The translations under genes and the position numbers were made by a program. A model generated the notes under the pieces. It saw nothing but the letters and a program-made list of their open reading frames with translations. It did no database searches and was not told where the DNA came from. This document shows, one piece after another, positions 36,565-47,920 of a DNA stretch of 64,000 nucleotides. Every line of letters begins with the position of its first letter. Position 1 is the stretch's first letter. The DNA is from Acanthochlamys bracteata (taxonomy: Eukaryota > Streptophyta > Magnoliopsida > Pandanales > Velloziaceae): NCBI GenBank assembly GCA_019914995.1, contig CM034134.1, forward strand, positions 6,270,463 through 6,334,462, given 5' to 3'.

Positions 36565-37705
36565 GAGATACGATGCAGACCCGAAATATATGCGCAGTTT
36601 CTGAAACGAGTACACCTGATGGCCTTGCCAATTTTTAAATGATATGTGTAATATATGGTTGGAAACAGAAGACACTGATCGTAATTTTAAATATTTTAAT
36701 TTATTTTTCAGAGGCCAAATAGATCCCAAAATGGTGTAGATAAGACGGGTGGATAAAGAGTTCGGATTAGCTTGGACTGCACCAATCTAATTATGGAAAG
36801 AAAAATCTTATGGTTTTAAATACCAAATTTTCGAATTTCCAAAAGGGGGGCGATAGCAGGAAGTGGCGGCTCATCTAGGGTTTATTTCTGGGGTTCTTGC
36901 TGCTGGAACGGGAAGAAAGAAGGACAGAAGCACGGAACAAAGAAAAGAGACGGCAGTTCGCTCGACACCACTCTTTCTTCAGGGTTCTTTTGTTCTATAT
37001 CATGTTTCTCTTTATTTTGTTAGATCTGAAAACTATGAACAAAATTCCTCCTTGCTGGGGCTATGATGTAGCCTAACTATGATGATTTAATTCTTAATTT
37101 TATGCTATTCGAAGTTTTATAATTGTTTATTGAGTATTCATTACCGTGCTTAATGCTTTTGAGTATGTGGCCAATATTCAATCGATTTGAGATTCGTATT
37201 GAGACAGAGATGTGATGTATGAATTAGTCTTTGTGATGAATGCCGTGAATTGCATAAGAGACAGAGATGTACTCTTATGGTTTATGCAGTTAATACAGGA
37301 TGCAATAGAACTTAATGAGCTTTCGTGTATGTTAATTCACATAAAGATATAGTGAGTTATTGCATGAAAGTATTTTTGGTATAGCTTGAGAAAGTATATC
37401 AAAGGAATTACAGTTTTCCAATTGTCAATAAAGATTATAAACCTCGATAGCACGAATACAGACTTGAACTGGATTAGTTAAGGTGACATCAAATGCCCTA
37501 GCGCTTAAGTTATTGAAATCTTACAAGTGTTAGTTTTAGCTTGTTTTGTTTTGTCTAGTTTTCGCATTAACTCTTTTAGATCGATTGTTCAAATAATCCT
37601 GGAATTAGTTATTTTTGGTACTAAATAAGTTAATCAATCCTCATGGGAACGATACTTTCTCATCATTGTATTACTTGTGCGACTCGTACACTTGCGATAG
37701 CAACA
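36563..37705 (+). repeat. Second, 5'-truncated LTR (copy B) of the gag-only element
   Basis: 1143 bp, the same length as the matching part of copy A (35384-36526). It starts at TTGAGATACGATGCAG and ends AGCAACA. By eye it differs from copy A at scattered single bases with no indel. Confidence 0.9.
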
Positions 37706-37710
37706 AGTTT

Positions 37711-37729
37711 TTGGCGCCGTTGCCGGGGA
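37711..37729 (+). other. Second primer binding site of the gag-only element
   Basis: TTGGCGCCGTTGCCGGGGA, directly after LTR copy B and followed by the normal leader that runs to gag. Confidence 0.85.
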
Positions 37730-37822
37730 TTACTTTAATTTTAACTAATATCAATTCCGATTAATTCTAGTTTTAGTTTGAACTTTTATTTCTTTATCTT
37801 CTTTCAGGTTGTTTGCATAGTG

Positions 37823-38986
37823 TATGCGAAGTTCGAGAAGCGTTTCTCTTGAGCCCTTTGATCCTGAAATTGAACGTAAAGTTAGGGGGTTTATAAGAAA
37901 AACAAACAAGCTCTCAACGAAGGGCAAACTACCATGGCAGAAAATGTGGAAGAAGTTGAAAACGGAAGAGCTTTGAGGGATTATGCCATGCCTACTATCA
38001 ATAGTGCCCCGTCAAGTATTAGACGTCCGGCAATTCAAGCAAACAACTTTGAGATCAAGCCCGCAATCATCCAAATGATCCAAACTTCTGTCCAATTCAA
38101 CGGCTCGCCAAATGATGACCCAAACACACATTGCTGACTTTCTTGAGATTTGTGACACTTTCAAGCATAATGGTGTATCCAATGATGCTATAAGGTTGAG
38201 ACTCTTCCCATTTTCATTGAGGGACAAAGCAAAAGAATGGTTGAATTCACTTCCTCCCAACACCATTACAACTTGGGAGGCATTAGCACAGAAATTTTTA
38301 GCCAAATTCTTCCCTCCTGCAAAGACGGCAAAGATGAGGAACAACATCACTACCTTTACTCAATTTGATATGGAGTCTTTGTATGAGGCGTGGGAAAAAT
38401 ATAAAGACCTGCTAAGGAAGTGCCCTCACCACGGTTTGCCAAAGTGGCTACAAGTCTAAATATTTTATAATGGATTGAGTTGTACGACTAGGACAATTGT
38501 TGATGCCGCAGCGGGTGGAGCGCTGATGAGTAAAACACAAGACGAAACCTATGAGTTGCTAGAGGAAATGACGGCAAATAACTACCAACGGCCTTCAGAA
38601 CGTTCAATGACAAAACGAGCAGCAGGAGTCACCAAGTTGATGGTGTTGCTGAATTGACTGCACAAATGAAGGTGCTGTCCAAACAGCTCGGAAGCTTAAC
38701 CGGTAAAGCAATTCAAGTGCCTAGTCAAGTTTGTGAACTATGTGGGAGAAGTCATGCTAGTGTTGATTGTCAAGTTGGAAGCCCATTCTCACCATCTCTT
38801 GCAGAACAAGTGCAATGGGTGTTCAATGTTAACCGGCAACCGAACAATCCGTACTTTAACACATACAATCCAGGTTGGCGAGATCATCCAAATTTTTCAT
38901 GGAAAAATTATCAAAGCGCAAATAGAAACCCCCTTGGGTTTTAGCAGCAACCAGTAACTAAAACACCACTTGAAGATGCCCTTGCC
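37823..38986 (+). pseudogene. Gag of the gag-only element, N-terminal and middle part
   Basis: Translation would start at 37823 (SSRSVSLEPFDPEIER), followed by a frame change to ENGRALRDYAMP at about 37960. FEIKPAIIQMIQ, FLEICDTFKHNGVSNDAIRL and RLFPFSLRDKAKEWLNSLP follow, the Retrotrans_gag capsid block of Athila-like elements, then CELCGRSHASVDC (zinc knuckle) and NPYFNTYNPGWRDHPNFSW. Frameshifts lie near 38130 and 38630, with stops at 38457 and 38942. The Reina-like element is inserted at 38987. Capsid and knuckle motifs can still be read end to end. Confidence 0.85.
38982..38986. other. Target site duplication TTGCC, left copy
   Basis: TTGCC directly before the left LTR of the Reina-like element; identical copy at 44603-44607. 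Confidence 0.95.
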
Positions 38987-39432
38987 TGATATGCGATGAA
39001 CTACAACAAGCAAAAGGACGACAGACAGAAGTAAATACTAAAATAAATGACTGAAATCAACTTGCAGTTGAAGATAAAGCTGGGAAATAAAATTGATTCT
39101 CCTCCCTCCTTTGGTTAAGCTAGCATCTTCTTATAAGCATTACAATTATAAGAGTCCCTATTAGACTCTGATATCTTCTAAAAGAATCTTATTTTACTGC
39201 AATTCTAATCTAGACTCCTTATTTGAATAGATTACTACTACTACTACTTCATCAACTGAATATTATTCTTTTGCAGAGATTGTCGCTGCCGAAACTACTA
39301 TTGGAGTCCTTCCTAGATGCAACACTATCAGCTTAGCACCTGCAGCCGATACAAGTGCTACAAGATCTGATAATGTTCTTGGTCTGTCTATGTGGACGGC
39401 TTTGGGCTTCTTTTGCCACTACAGTCCTATCA
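38987..39432 (-). repeat. 3' LTR of the Reina-like element
   Basis: 446 bp, same length as the right copy. The pol reading frame runs into it and stops at 39333. Confidence 0.95.
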
Positions 39433-42400
39433 TTTCCTCCCTCATGGAAACAAGACTCGTCCTCGAGTCTAGGATCAGGTTGCGCAGAAGGATTCTCGAT
39501 AAACTCACTGGTGTCGTCAGCAGGAAGCTCTGGTAATTGAGTCGAGATGTCAGGCGGAGTACAACGACCATCCTTCAACTGCGATACATGAAAAACCGGA
39601 TGAATACGTGCTTCAGGAGGTAACTCCAGCCTATAAGCAACTTTCCCAACCCGATCGATGACTTGAAAAGGCCCATAATATCTATGCCGTAGCTTCTAAA
39701 AACGGCGATCTGATACAGACGACTGGCGATAAGGCTGAAGTTTAAGAAAAACCCAATCACCCACCGTGTAGCTTTTCTCACGTCGATGCCCATCTGCCTG
39801 TTGCTTCATGCGATTTTGAGCCATAGACAGGTGATGTTTGAGATCTCTGAGGATAGTATCTCGTGTCCGTAGCTGAACACATAGTTCATCAGAAAGATTG
39901 AGCCCTGCTGTAAACGAAATCAAGGGGCGCGGAGGATGCCCATATACCGCTTCAAAAGGGGTGGTCTTTGTGGAAGTGTGGACACTCGTGTTATAAGAGT
40001 ATTCGGCCCAGTGAAGCCATTGAAGCCATTTTCGAGGATGCTCTCCAGCGAAACATCGCAAGTAAGTCTCTAGGCATCTATTGACTACCTCCGACTGACC
40101 ATCCGTTTGGGGGTGGTAAGCCGTACTCATATGTAGTGATGTCCCTTGGAGTCGATGGAGTTCCTGCCAGAATGAGCTAAGGAAAATGGAGTCACGGTCC
40201 GATACAATGGACGTCGGGAACCCATGTAGGCGTACCACTTCCTTGGCAAATGCTGTGACTACGGTTACTGCAAAGAAGGGGTGTTGCAATGCAATAAAGT
40301 GTGCATATTTTGAGAGTCTATCGACTACTACCATGACAGCATCTTTTCTGTCTGAACGCGGCAGCCCTTCTATAAAATCTATAAAAATATCTGCCCAAAC
40401 CACATTAGGGATCGGTAATGGCTGTAGCATCCCTGCTGGCCGCAGAAAGCTGTTCTTAGCTTTGGCACAAGTTGAGCAATCTGCAATATATCGCTGGACG
40501 TCTTGGGACACCCCAGGCCAATAAAATTGTTGGGTAAGGCGCTTGAGGGTTCGGAATTGTCCTCCATGCTCGCCAGAGGCCGAATTGTGTGCTTCAAAGA
40601 GAAGCTGTCTTCGTAAGGAAGTGTCATTAGGAACTCGTAGCCTTCCCCGCTGTAACAAGAAGCCATTCACGACTGAAAGTTCTTGCTGGTCCCCTGTATG
40701 AGCAGCTCGTATAAGGGCAACCGTCTTGGGATCCTTTGCTTGTGCTTGTTTCAGGTCTTCCCAAAAGGAAGTTTGTAACCTAGAGATTGCTGCCATAGAT
40801 GCATCCGGCCGTCTTGAAAGAGCATCGGCAGCAGCATTGAGTTTCCCTGCACGGTATTCAATCTTGTAATCAAAACCAAGGAGTTTAACTAACCACTTTT
40901 GTTGATCCGTTGAGGAGATTCGTTGCTCCAAGAGGTACTTTAAGCTCAGGTGGTCTGTCTTAACTATGAATTGTCGGCCTAAGAGATAATGTCTCCATCT
41001 TTGGACTGCATGAACTAAAGCCATTAGCTCCCTTTCATACGTTGACTTGGCCAACGCCGCAGCTGCCAACACCTTGCTGTAATATGCTACCGGTCTCCCT
41101 TCTTGTGATAATACTGCTCCAATACCTCTTCCCGAGGCATCAGTCTCTACGATAAATGGCTTGGAGAAATTTGGAGCAACAAGTACTGGAGTAGAAACCA
41201 TGGCTTCCTTCAAGCTGGAGAATGCTTTATCCGCATCGCTATTCCAAGCAAATGAGTTCTTTCTGAGGAGATCTGTCAATGGAGCTGCAATGGTTCCGTA
41301 GTTCTTTACGAAACGGCGATAATATCCTGTGAGACCTAGAAACCCTCGCAGTGCAGCCACAAATGTTGGCGCTGGCCATTCTTGCATTGCCGAAACTTTG
41401 GCCGGATCGGCTGCAATGCCTTCTGCAGAGACAATATGTCCTAAGTATTCGAGTTGCCGGCACCCAAATCTACACTTGGAGAAGTTGGCATAAAGACGCT
41501 CTTTCTGCAAAATAGTAAAGACCGTAGCAAGATGCTCTAAATGGTCTTGCCAATTAGAACTGTAAACTAAGATATCATCAAAGAAAACTAGTACAAACTT
41601 GCGGAGATGGGGGCGAAAGACATCATTCATCAAGGATTGAAAGGTAGCCGGCGCATTGGTTAACCCGAATGGCATAACGAGAAATTCGTAATGCCCATCA
41701 TGGGTGCGAAATGCTGTTTTATGGACATCTTCTTCCTTGACTCGAATTTGGTAGTATCCAGATTTTAAAGCAAGTTTAGAGAAGTACCTTGCACCATATA
41801 GTTCGTCAAAGAGCTCATCTATCACCGGAATAGGATACTTATCTTTCACAGTGATCTCATTCAAAGCTCGATAATCTATGCAAAAGCGCCAAGTTCCGTC
41901 TTTCTTCTTTACCAACAAGACTGGAGAGGAGAAGGCCGAGCAACTAGGCCTTATGATCCCTTGAGACAACATTTCAGCCACTGTGCGCTCAATTTCTGTC
42001 TTCTGTACATAGGGATATCGATAAGGTCTAACATTCGCAGGAAGTGCTGCTGGTAGCAAGGCAATTCGATGGTCTTGAGTTCTCTTCGGAGGAAGCCCTA
42101 ATATGGGTCGGAACACTAAGGTGTTGGAATCTACCAAGCTTTGTAGATCGGGTGGCAGCTGCGTAGAAATGTCTCCAGCCTGCCCACTCTCGAGTGTTAC
42201 CACCTGAAGCCGCATGGAGTACAGCGTGGTCTTATGGCATAAGCTAGTAAGTTGTGATACTCCTCCTTCTCTAATTCCTTGTAGAACAAAGTCTTGATTT
42301 TGCAATGAAAATCTCATATCGGATCTCATCCAATTGCAGACGACATCCCCTAAACTTTGCAACCATTGGATGCCTAAGATAAGATCCATGCCACCTAGAG

Positions 42401-43283
42401 GAAAAGGGTATGCGTCAACGACTATTGCAGCACCTTGTACTTCCAACGGTATACTTTGATGAACAACTTCGATGGAGTGTGGCCTTCCATCGGCCAATTC
42501 AACTTTGAGCGGCTTCACTGATGTTGCTGGAAGTCGTAAGTGTTTAGCTAGACGCTCTGCTATAAAATTATGGGTACTTCCAGAATCTATTAGTATGAAC
42601 ACTTGTTGTTTCTTTATTCTCCCAGCAATACGTATGGTCTGGGGGCCTGCAAGACCATGCATGGCACTGAGAGATAAAGTGACACTGTCTTCCATAGTGG
42701 TGTCCTGGAATTCATCCAAGTATTGCTCTTCTTCTCTGTTTTCTTGATCCAACACAGCAATTGAGTACAGCCGTGTGGCACACTTATGCTCCCGTTCATA
42801 TTTCGCATCGCAATACAAACAAAGACCCTTAGCTCTCCTGTTGTTGATGTCAGCTATAGACAGACCAGAAGGTCGCGAACGGGTAGCTCCACTCTGGTTT
42901 GCAAACGCTTGAGTAGAAGTTCCCAAGGAAGGAGACGAAGTGAGTTGTGCCGCAGAGCGGTAACGGGGAGGGCGTAAAGCTCCAGATTCCAAAGAAAGTT
43001 TTTCCTCATAGACCTTGGCTAGAGCATATGTTTGTTGCAAGTCAACTGGCTTCATTGCCATGACATCTAAGGCAATTGACTTAGATAATCCCCCGCAAAA
43101 TAGTCCGATCAAGTCGTCTTCATTGGTATGTGGTAATCGGATACGTAGATCTTCAAAAGCCGCCTGATATTCAACCACGGTCCCCTTCTGATTCAGTTGC
43201 TTCAGTGTAAAGCTGGGACGCCAAACGCAGATGGTCCAAAGCGTTGTTGTATAGCAGCCGTCAAGTCTTCCCATGAGTGACAA
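39333..43283 (-). pseudogene. Pol polyprotein (with gag C-terminus) of the Reina-like element
   Basis: One frame of 1195 residues (43283-39696) ends at a TAG. The same frame then continues open to 39333. In order: gag end with zinc knuckle [14 protein letters not shown] (155-168); protease IDSGSTHNF (Asp 233); reverse transcriptase with [13 protein letters not shown] and FFDD (567-570); RNase H (Asp 715, Glu 751, Asp 777, Asp 820); integrase HHCC (899-939) and DD35E core (Asp 969, Asp 1029, Glu 1065, exactly 35 residues apart). Motif A reads [10 protein letters not shown], so the catalytic Asp is Ala at 505 (GCT for GAT). After the stop [10 protein letters not shown], the usual link to the chromodomain, is followed by only a short tail ending [15 protein letters not shown]. 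Coding is otherwise excellent, in line with recent insertion. Confidence 0.95.
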
Positions 43284-44131
43284 GGTTTATCTTTCTCAAA
43301 ATTTTGGTACCATCGATTTGCTTCCCCTTGTAAATACATGGCTACGATATGCATTCGATCATGGGCCGATATGCGAAAGTACTTAAAATATTTTTCAGCG
43401 GAATATATCCACTCTTGAACCCCCTTTCCATCGAAGGTTGGAAAATTGTGCCTCTCTCGGTTCATGGGTGCATGGTATTCAGTCATGGCCACTGTTGGGT
43501 AAGGTGTATTGAAGTTTTGGTTTGTCGTGGTGGTCAAATTGAAAGGATTAGGTGTTGGCTGGTAAGATGGATACAATCGGTTCTGTGGATAACTTTGTGG
43601 GTTATAAGAGGTGAAACTTCTCTGAGTTTGAGGCGTCTGAATTGGAGGTGCATTAATATTAGATGTCAACTGGGATAAATTAGGTAGAGAACTGGTGAGG
43701 TTTATTGGTCGTATAGGTTGAGTTACAAGATGAGATGAAGTTGGGATAGGCATACTAGGGGCTAGAGTGCTTACTGTTGTTGCTTGGCTAGTAGCTTGGA
43801 GGGAAGTGGATGGCTGTTGAGTCATGGTATTATAGGGAATTAGATTTGGCAGGTTAGGTGCAGGGGTGTTGACTGATGTCGTCGAGTTGCGCCATGCTCT
43901 CATCTCTTGCATGAATTGTTGCATATCCCATCGATCATTATCCATGCGAGAACTCATCTGGGTCATCTGGGCACGTATGCTATGAATTTGCTCTTGCAAT
44001 GATGCTTCGTTTTGCATGAATTCCTCTGAGATAGGTACTTTCGGTACTCTCAAAAAAATTTCAGTATTAAAAGTGGTTGATGATGACGGAGATCGGGGTG
44101 ATTCGGACGTCGCCGAAATTTGATTTGCCAT
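43202..44131 (-). pseudogene. Gag N-terminal frame of the Reina-like element
   Basis: 309-residue frame starting 10 bases after the PBS on the minus strand. It has a predicted coiled-coil-like stretch near residues 35-75 (LQEQIHSIRAQMTQM), a long Ser/Thr/Pro/Asn-rich linker (about 85-215) and the capsid block FPTFDGKGVQEWIYSAEKYF then YLQGEANRWYQNF. It overlaps the pol frame by 82 bases; the capsid block resumes there as [17 protein letters not shown] in the other frame. A single indel near 43230 would explain this. In intact relatives gag-pol is one frame, so a mutation is likelier than programmed frameshifting. Confidence 0.9.
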
Positions 44132-44140
44132 TGGATCGAA

Positions 44141-44153
44141 GGCTCTGGTACCA
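44141..44153 (-). other. Primer binding site of the Reina-like element
   Basis: Minus strand TGGTACCAGAGCC, one base from the initiator tRNA-Met PBS TGGTATCAGAGCC, three bases inside the right LTR. Confidence 0.9.
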
Positions 44154-44156
44154 ATT

Positions 44157-44602
44157 TGATATGCGATGAACTACAACAAGCAAAAGGATGACAGACAGAA
44201 GTAAATACTAAAATAAATGACTGAAATCAACTTGCAATTGAAGATAAAGCTGGGAAATAAAATTGATTCTCCTCCCTCCTTTGGTTCAGCTAGCATCTTC
44301 TTATAAGCATTACAATTATAAGAGTCCCTATTAGACTCTGATATCTTCTAAAAGAATCTTATTTTACTGCAATTCTAATCTAGACTCCTTATTTGAATAG
44401 ATTACTACTACTACTACTTCATCAACTGAATATTATTCTTTTGCAGAGATTGTCGCTGCCGAAACTACTATTGGAGTCCTTCCTAGATGCAACACTATCA
44501 GCTTAGCACCTGCAGCCGATACAAGTGCTACAAGATCCGATAATGTTCTTGGTCTGTCTATGTGGACGGCTTTGGGCTTCTTTTGCCACTACAGTCCTAT
44601 CA
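44157..44602 (-). repeat. 5' LTR of the Reina-like element
   Basis: 446 bp with four differences by eye from the left copy. Confidence 0.95.
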
Positions 44603-44607
44603 TTGCC

Positions 44608-45324
44608 CAATTCATGGCCAAAACACAATCAACTTTCAAAATCAAGCTGCCTCTATCCGAAACCTTGAAGTTCAAATAGGTGAAATGGCAAGCTTGCTAT
44701 TTGAAAGACCATAATGTTCTTTGCCGGACAATACTAAGCTAAATCATACGGAACAAGTGCAGACAATTACATTTCAAAGTAGGAAGCTATTGGAGATGCC
44801 GCATACAAATTGCAGAGAATCAGTAGAACAAAAAGATTTTTCTTCATCAATGTTGCCGACTAAAAAAAAAAACTAAAGTGGACAGCAAGGATTTACTAGA
44901 CAAAAATGATTTTTTTTCATCAACATTGCTGGCTGAAACTGAAGAGGACAGTAAGGAGCTACTGGAAGACTCAACTGAATTAGCAAAGGAAGCAAGTTAG
45001 AAACGTGCACAGCACCAAACAAGAGTACAAACTAAAAATTTCATGCAACCAATTCCTCTTCTGCAATATTGCCTTAAGAGTCAATTGCATAAGCAATTTT
45101 CTGAAAATTTTGTTGTATTCAATAAGTTGCATGTTAACTTATCTTTCGCTGATGTGCTGGATCAAATGCCGTGTTATGTGATGTTCATAAAAGAGATTTT
45201 ATCCAAAGCTGAAAATGAAGAGATTAATGAGTATGCACACTGCATGGAAGCTTCACCACCTTACGAATGGGGTTGTTCTAGAAGAGCTTTTCGTAGGCTC
45301 CTCAAAATACACCATCCTTCTTGA
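44608..45324 (+). pseudogene. Gag C-terminal part of the gag-only element, right of the Reina-like insert
   Basis: Coding resumes in frame after the duplicated TTGCC with AQFMAKTQSTF. A coiled-coil-like NLEVQIGEMASLLFE stretch follows (after a frame change). The open frame 45043-45324 has MQPIPLLQYCLKSQLHKQFS and NLSFADVLDQMPCYVMFIKE, then ILSKAENEE, the block that in autonomous relatives leads to protease. Here the next residues (EASPPYEWGC) are unrelated and the frame ends, so protease and the rest of pol were lost in one deletion. Confidence 0.85.
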
Positions 45325-46498
45325 ATCGGCATAGAGGGAAAGAAGTCAAGCTATAGACTATAAATAAAGCGCTTACTGGGAGGCAACCTAAATTTTTTAT
45401 CATTTAGTTTTTCATTTATTTTGATTTTTTAATTAGTTTTCTGTTACGATTTCTATTTAATTCTAATAAATTTCAAATGACAGGGAGAAACATGACAAGT
45501 GGACATAAGCATAAGGAATATTGAGTGAGCAAACACAAAAATCAGGGACGCTTTCTAACCTCTTCTTTTTGCTTATATTTTTTGTATACACATTGAGTAA
45601 AATGTTAGTTCCAAGTGTAGGGGTAGAGAAATATTTGTAATGATTATGTTGTTGTTGCTTGGTTGGTTGAAGTACACCACTTATTATGAAAATTTTTTGT
45701 CTTGAGTCGTAACTCTTGGAGATGGACTAAACGCATAGCTATTGAAATTAATTCTTATGTTAACTATTGATGAATGTGGTATTTGCTAGCTTGAACTTGT
45801 GATCATGAGTAGCTTAGAGAAATAATTTGCTCTTGTTGCTATTTTGAGATCTAAAGCTATGTAATGTTGGATTGAGAAGTTATATTGAGCAATGACTATA
45901 TACTAGAAATCTATTCCTAATTAGTGTCTCCGTAAAAGACATTGCACTAGTCAGGCTTATCCAGTCGAAAAGAGCTATCTACACGAAAGTGTGAAAGCTA
46001 GCCCTGAGTAATTTGGCCCTGTGTACCACAAATATATAGGAGATAATCTACCAAGGAAGAGGGCTACCTTTGTGATAGTGTGAAAGCTATCGACTGTGAT
46101 AAAAAGAAAATAAAATAAAATAAATAATGATATACCTGACTAAGTCCTGGACGCGAAAGGGAAATTCAGATACTAGTTAGTTTGACTTGCTCGACTTAGA
46201 CTTCAATACTGAGATTACAAGAGTCGAAGAGATCAAAATAGGCATTTGAGCTTGTTGACCATCTAAGTACTTATATTCATGAGTTTTGCTTTCTTGCCTT
46301 AAATTATTTGCTTTCATCCGAACAAGTATGTGTGTGATCGAGAAAATATAATTGGTTGTGCTTTGGAAAATTTTCATGAGTTATGCATTCAATGACAGAT
46401 CTGAATATAATGGTGTTATGAAATCCAACCAAGCTACATGAATATTAATATTTATTTTATTGCTCGAGGGCGAGCAAAAATCTAAGTGTGAGGGTATT
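45325..46498 (+). other. 3' noncoding region and polypurine tract of the gag-only element
   Basis: It starts with CTTACTGGGAGGCAACCTAA, the phrase that follows pol in Athila-like elements. It contains no recognised gene and ends with CTAAGTGTGAGGGTATT before the LTR. Confidence 0.75.
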
Positions 46499-47915
46499 TG
46501 ATGTGCTCAAATATGTACATAATATCATGCACTCTTACATCGTATATGCTTTTTTATATAGAGAAACTAATAAAAAAAAACCTTAATTTTTTGTTTTTCT
46601 TAATTTTCAGCAATTCCATGCAGTCTGAGAGTTTTTTATGAAAATTTGACTTTTCTGTGGAGATTTTGTAAACAGCCAATTGGTATTAAAAGCCAAGACT
46701 TTCAAGTTGGTCCATGAATTTTTCAGAATTTTATGGGTAGCCATTTGATATATATTCACAGAAGAATTTGAGATACGATGCATACCCCAAAATATGTGCG
46801 CAGTTTCTAAAACGAGTACACTTGACGGCCTTCCTGATTTTTAAATGATATGTGTGATATATGGTTGGAAACAGAAGACATTAATCTTAATTTTAAATAT
46901 TTTAATTTATTTTGTGGAGGCCAAATAGACCCCAAAACGGTGCAGACAAGACGGATGGACAGAGAGCTCGGATTAGCTTGGACTGCACCAATCTAATTAT
47001 GGAAAGAAAACCCTATGGTTTTAAATACTCAATTTTCGGATTTCCAAAAGGGGGAAGATTGCAGGAAGTGGCGGCTCATCTAGGGTTTATTTCTGGGGTT
47101 CTTGTTGCTGGAACGGGGAGAAAGAAGGACAGAAACACGGAACAAAGAAAAGAGACGGCAGTTCGCTCAACACCACTTTTTTCTTCAGGGTTCTTTTGTT
47201 CTATTTCTCATGTTTCTCTTTATTTTGTTAGATCTGAAAACTATAAGCAAAATTCCTCCTTGCTAGGGCTATGATGTAGCCTAACTATGCTGATTTAATT
47301 CTTAATTTTATGCTATTCGAAGTTTTATAATTATTTATTGAGTATTCATTATCGTGCTTAATGCTTTTGAGTATCTGGCCAATATTCAATCGATTTGAGA
47401 TTCGTATTTAGACAAAGATGTGATGTATGAATTAGTCTTTGTGATGAATGCCGTGAATTCTATAAAAAAGACAGAGATATACTCTTATGGTTCATGCAGT
47501 TAATACAAGATGCCATAGAAATTAATGAGCTTTCGTGTATGTTAATTCACATATAGATATAGTGAGTTATTACATGAAAGTAGTTTTGGTATAGCTTGAG
47601 AAAGTATATCAAAGAAATTAGGATTTTTCAACTGTCAATAAAGATTATAAACCTCAATAGCACGAATACAAAGTTGAATTGGATTAGTTAAGGTGAAATC
47701 AAATGCCCTAGCGCTTAAGTTATTGAAATCTTACGAATGTTAGTTTTAGCTTGTTTTGTTTTTTCTAGTTTTAGCATTAACTCTTTTAGATCGATTATTC
47801 AAATAATCTTGGAAGTAGTTATTTTCGGTACTTAATAAGTTAATCAATTCTCGTGGGAACGATACTTTCTCATCATTGTATTATTTGTGCGACTCGTACA
47901 CTTGTGATAGCAACA
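46499..47915 (+). repeat. 3' LTR (copy C) of the gag-only element
   Basis: 1417 bp, TGATGTGCTC to AGCAACA, followed by GTCTC. More diverged from A and B than they are from each other by eye. Confidence 0.9.
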
Positions 47916-47920
47916 GTCTC
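47916..47920. other. Target site duplication GTCTC, right copy
   Basis: Identical to 35107-35111. Confidence 0.9.

Larger units (their letters stand above)
38987..44602 (-). mobile_element. Reina-like Ty3/gypsy chromovirus, nearly intact, minus strand
   Basis: 5616 bp with 446-bp LTRs at 38987-39432 and 44157-44602 (TGATATGCG to CCTATCA), which differ at only four positions by eye. The target duplication is TTGCC. On the minus strand a PBS for initiator tRNA-Met lies at 44153-44141 and a polypurine tract GAGGGAGGAAA at 39443-39433. Gag-pol fills the interior in two long frames. Short LTRs, small size, IDSGSTHNF protease and the LEDESCF tail suggest the Reina clade. Defects: one frameshift, one stop, a lost catalytic Asp and an apparently incomplete chromodomain. 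Confidence 0.95.
35112..47915 (+). mobile_element. Athila-like element with gag but no pol (TR-GAG-like), plus strand
   Basis: The termini are TGATGTGCTC and AGCAACA, with 1.4-kb LTRs at 35112-36526 and 46499-47915. PBSs lie at 36531 and 37711, a gag gene comes next, and the polypurine tract is near 46484-46498. The 5-bp target duplication GTCTC is perfect. Between gag and the 3' noncoding region there is no protease, reverse transcriptase, RNase H or integrase. The C-terminal gag block runs within 70 bases into the TGGGAGGCAACC phrase that normally follows pol. Without the Reina-like insert and the extra LTR copy the element is about 6 kb. It would need pol from a related element. Confidence 0.9.

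Noticed and set aside
42472..42977. Plus-strand frames of 91 and 63 residues inside the Reina-like element
   Set aside because: Antisense shadows of the well-conserved pol frame.
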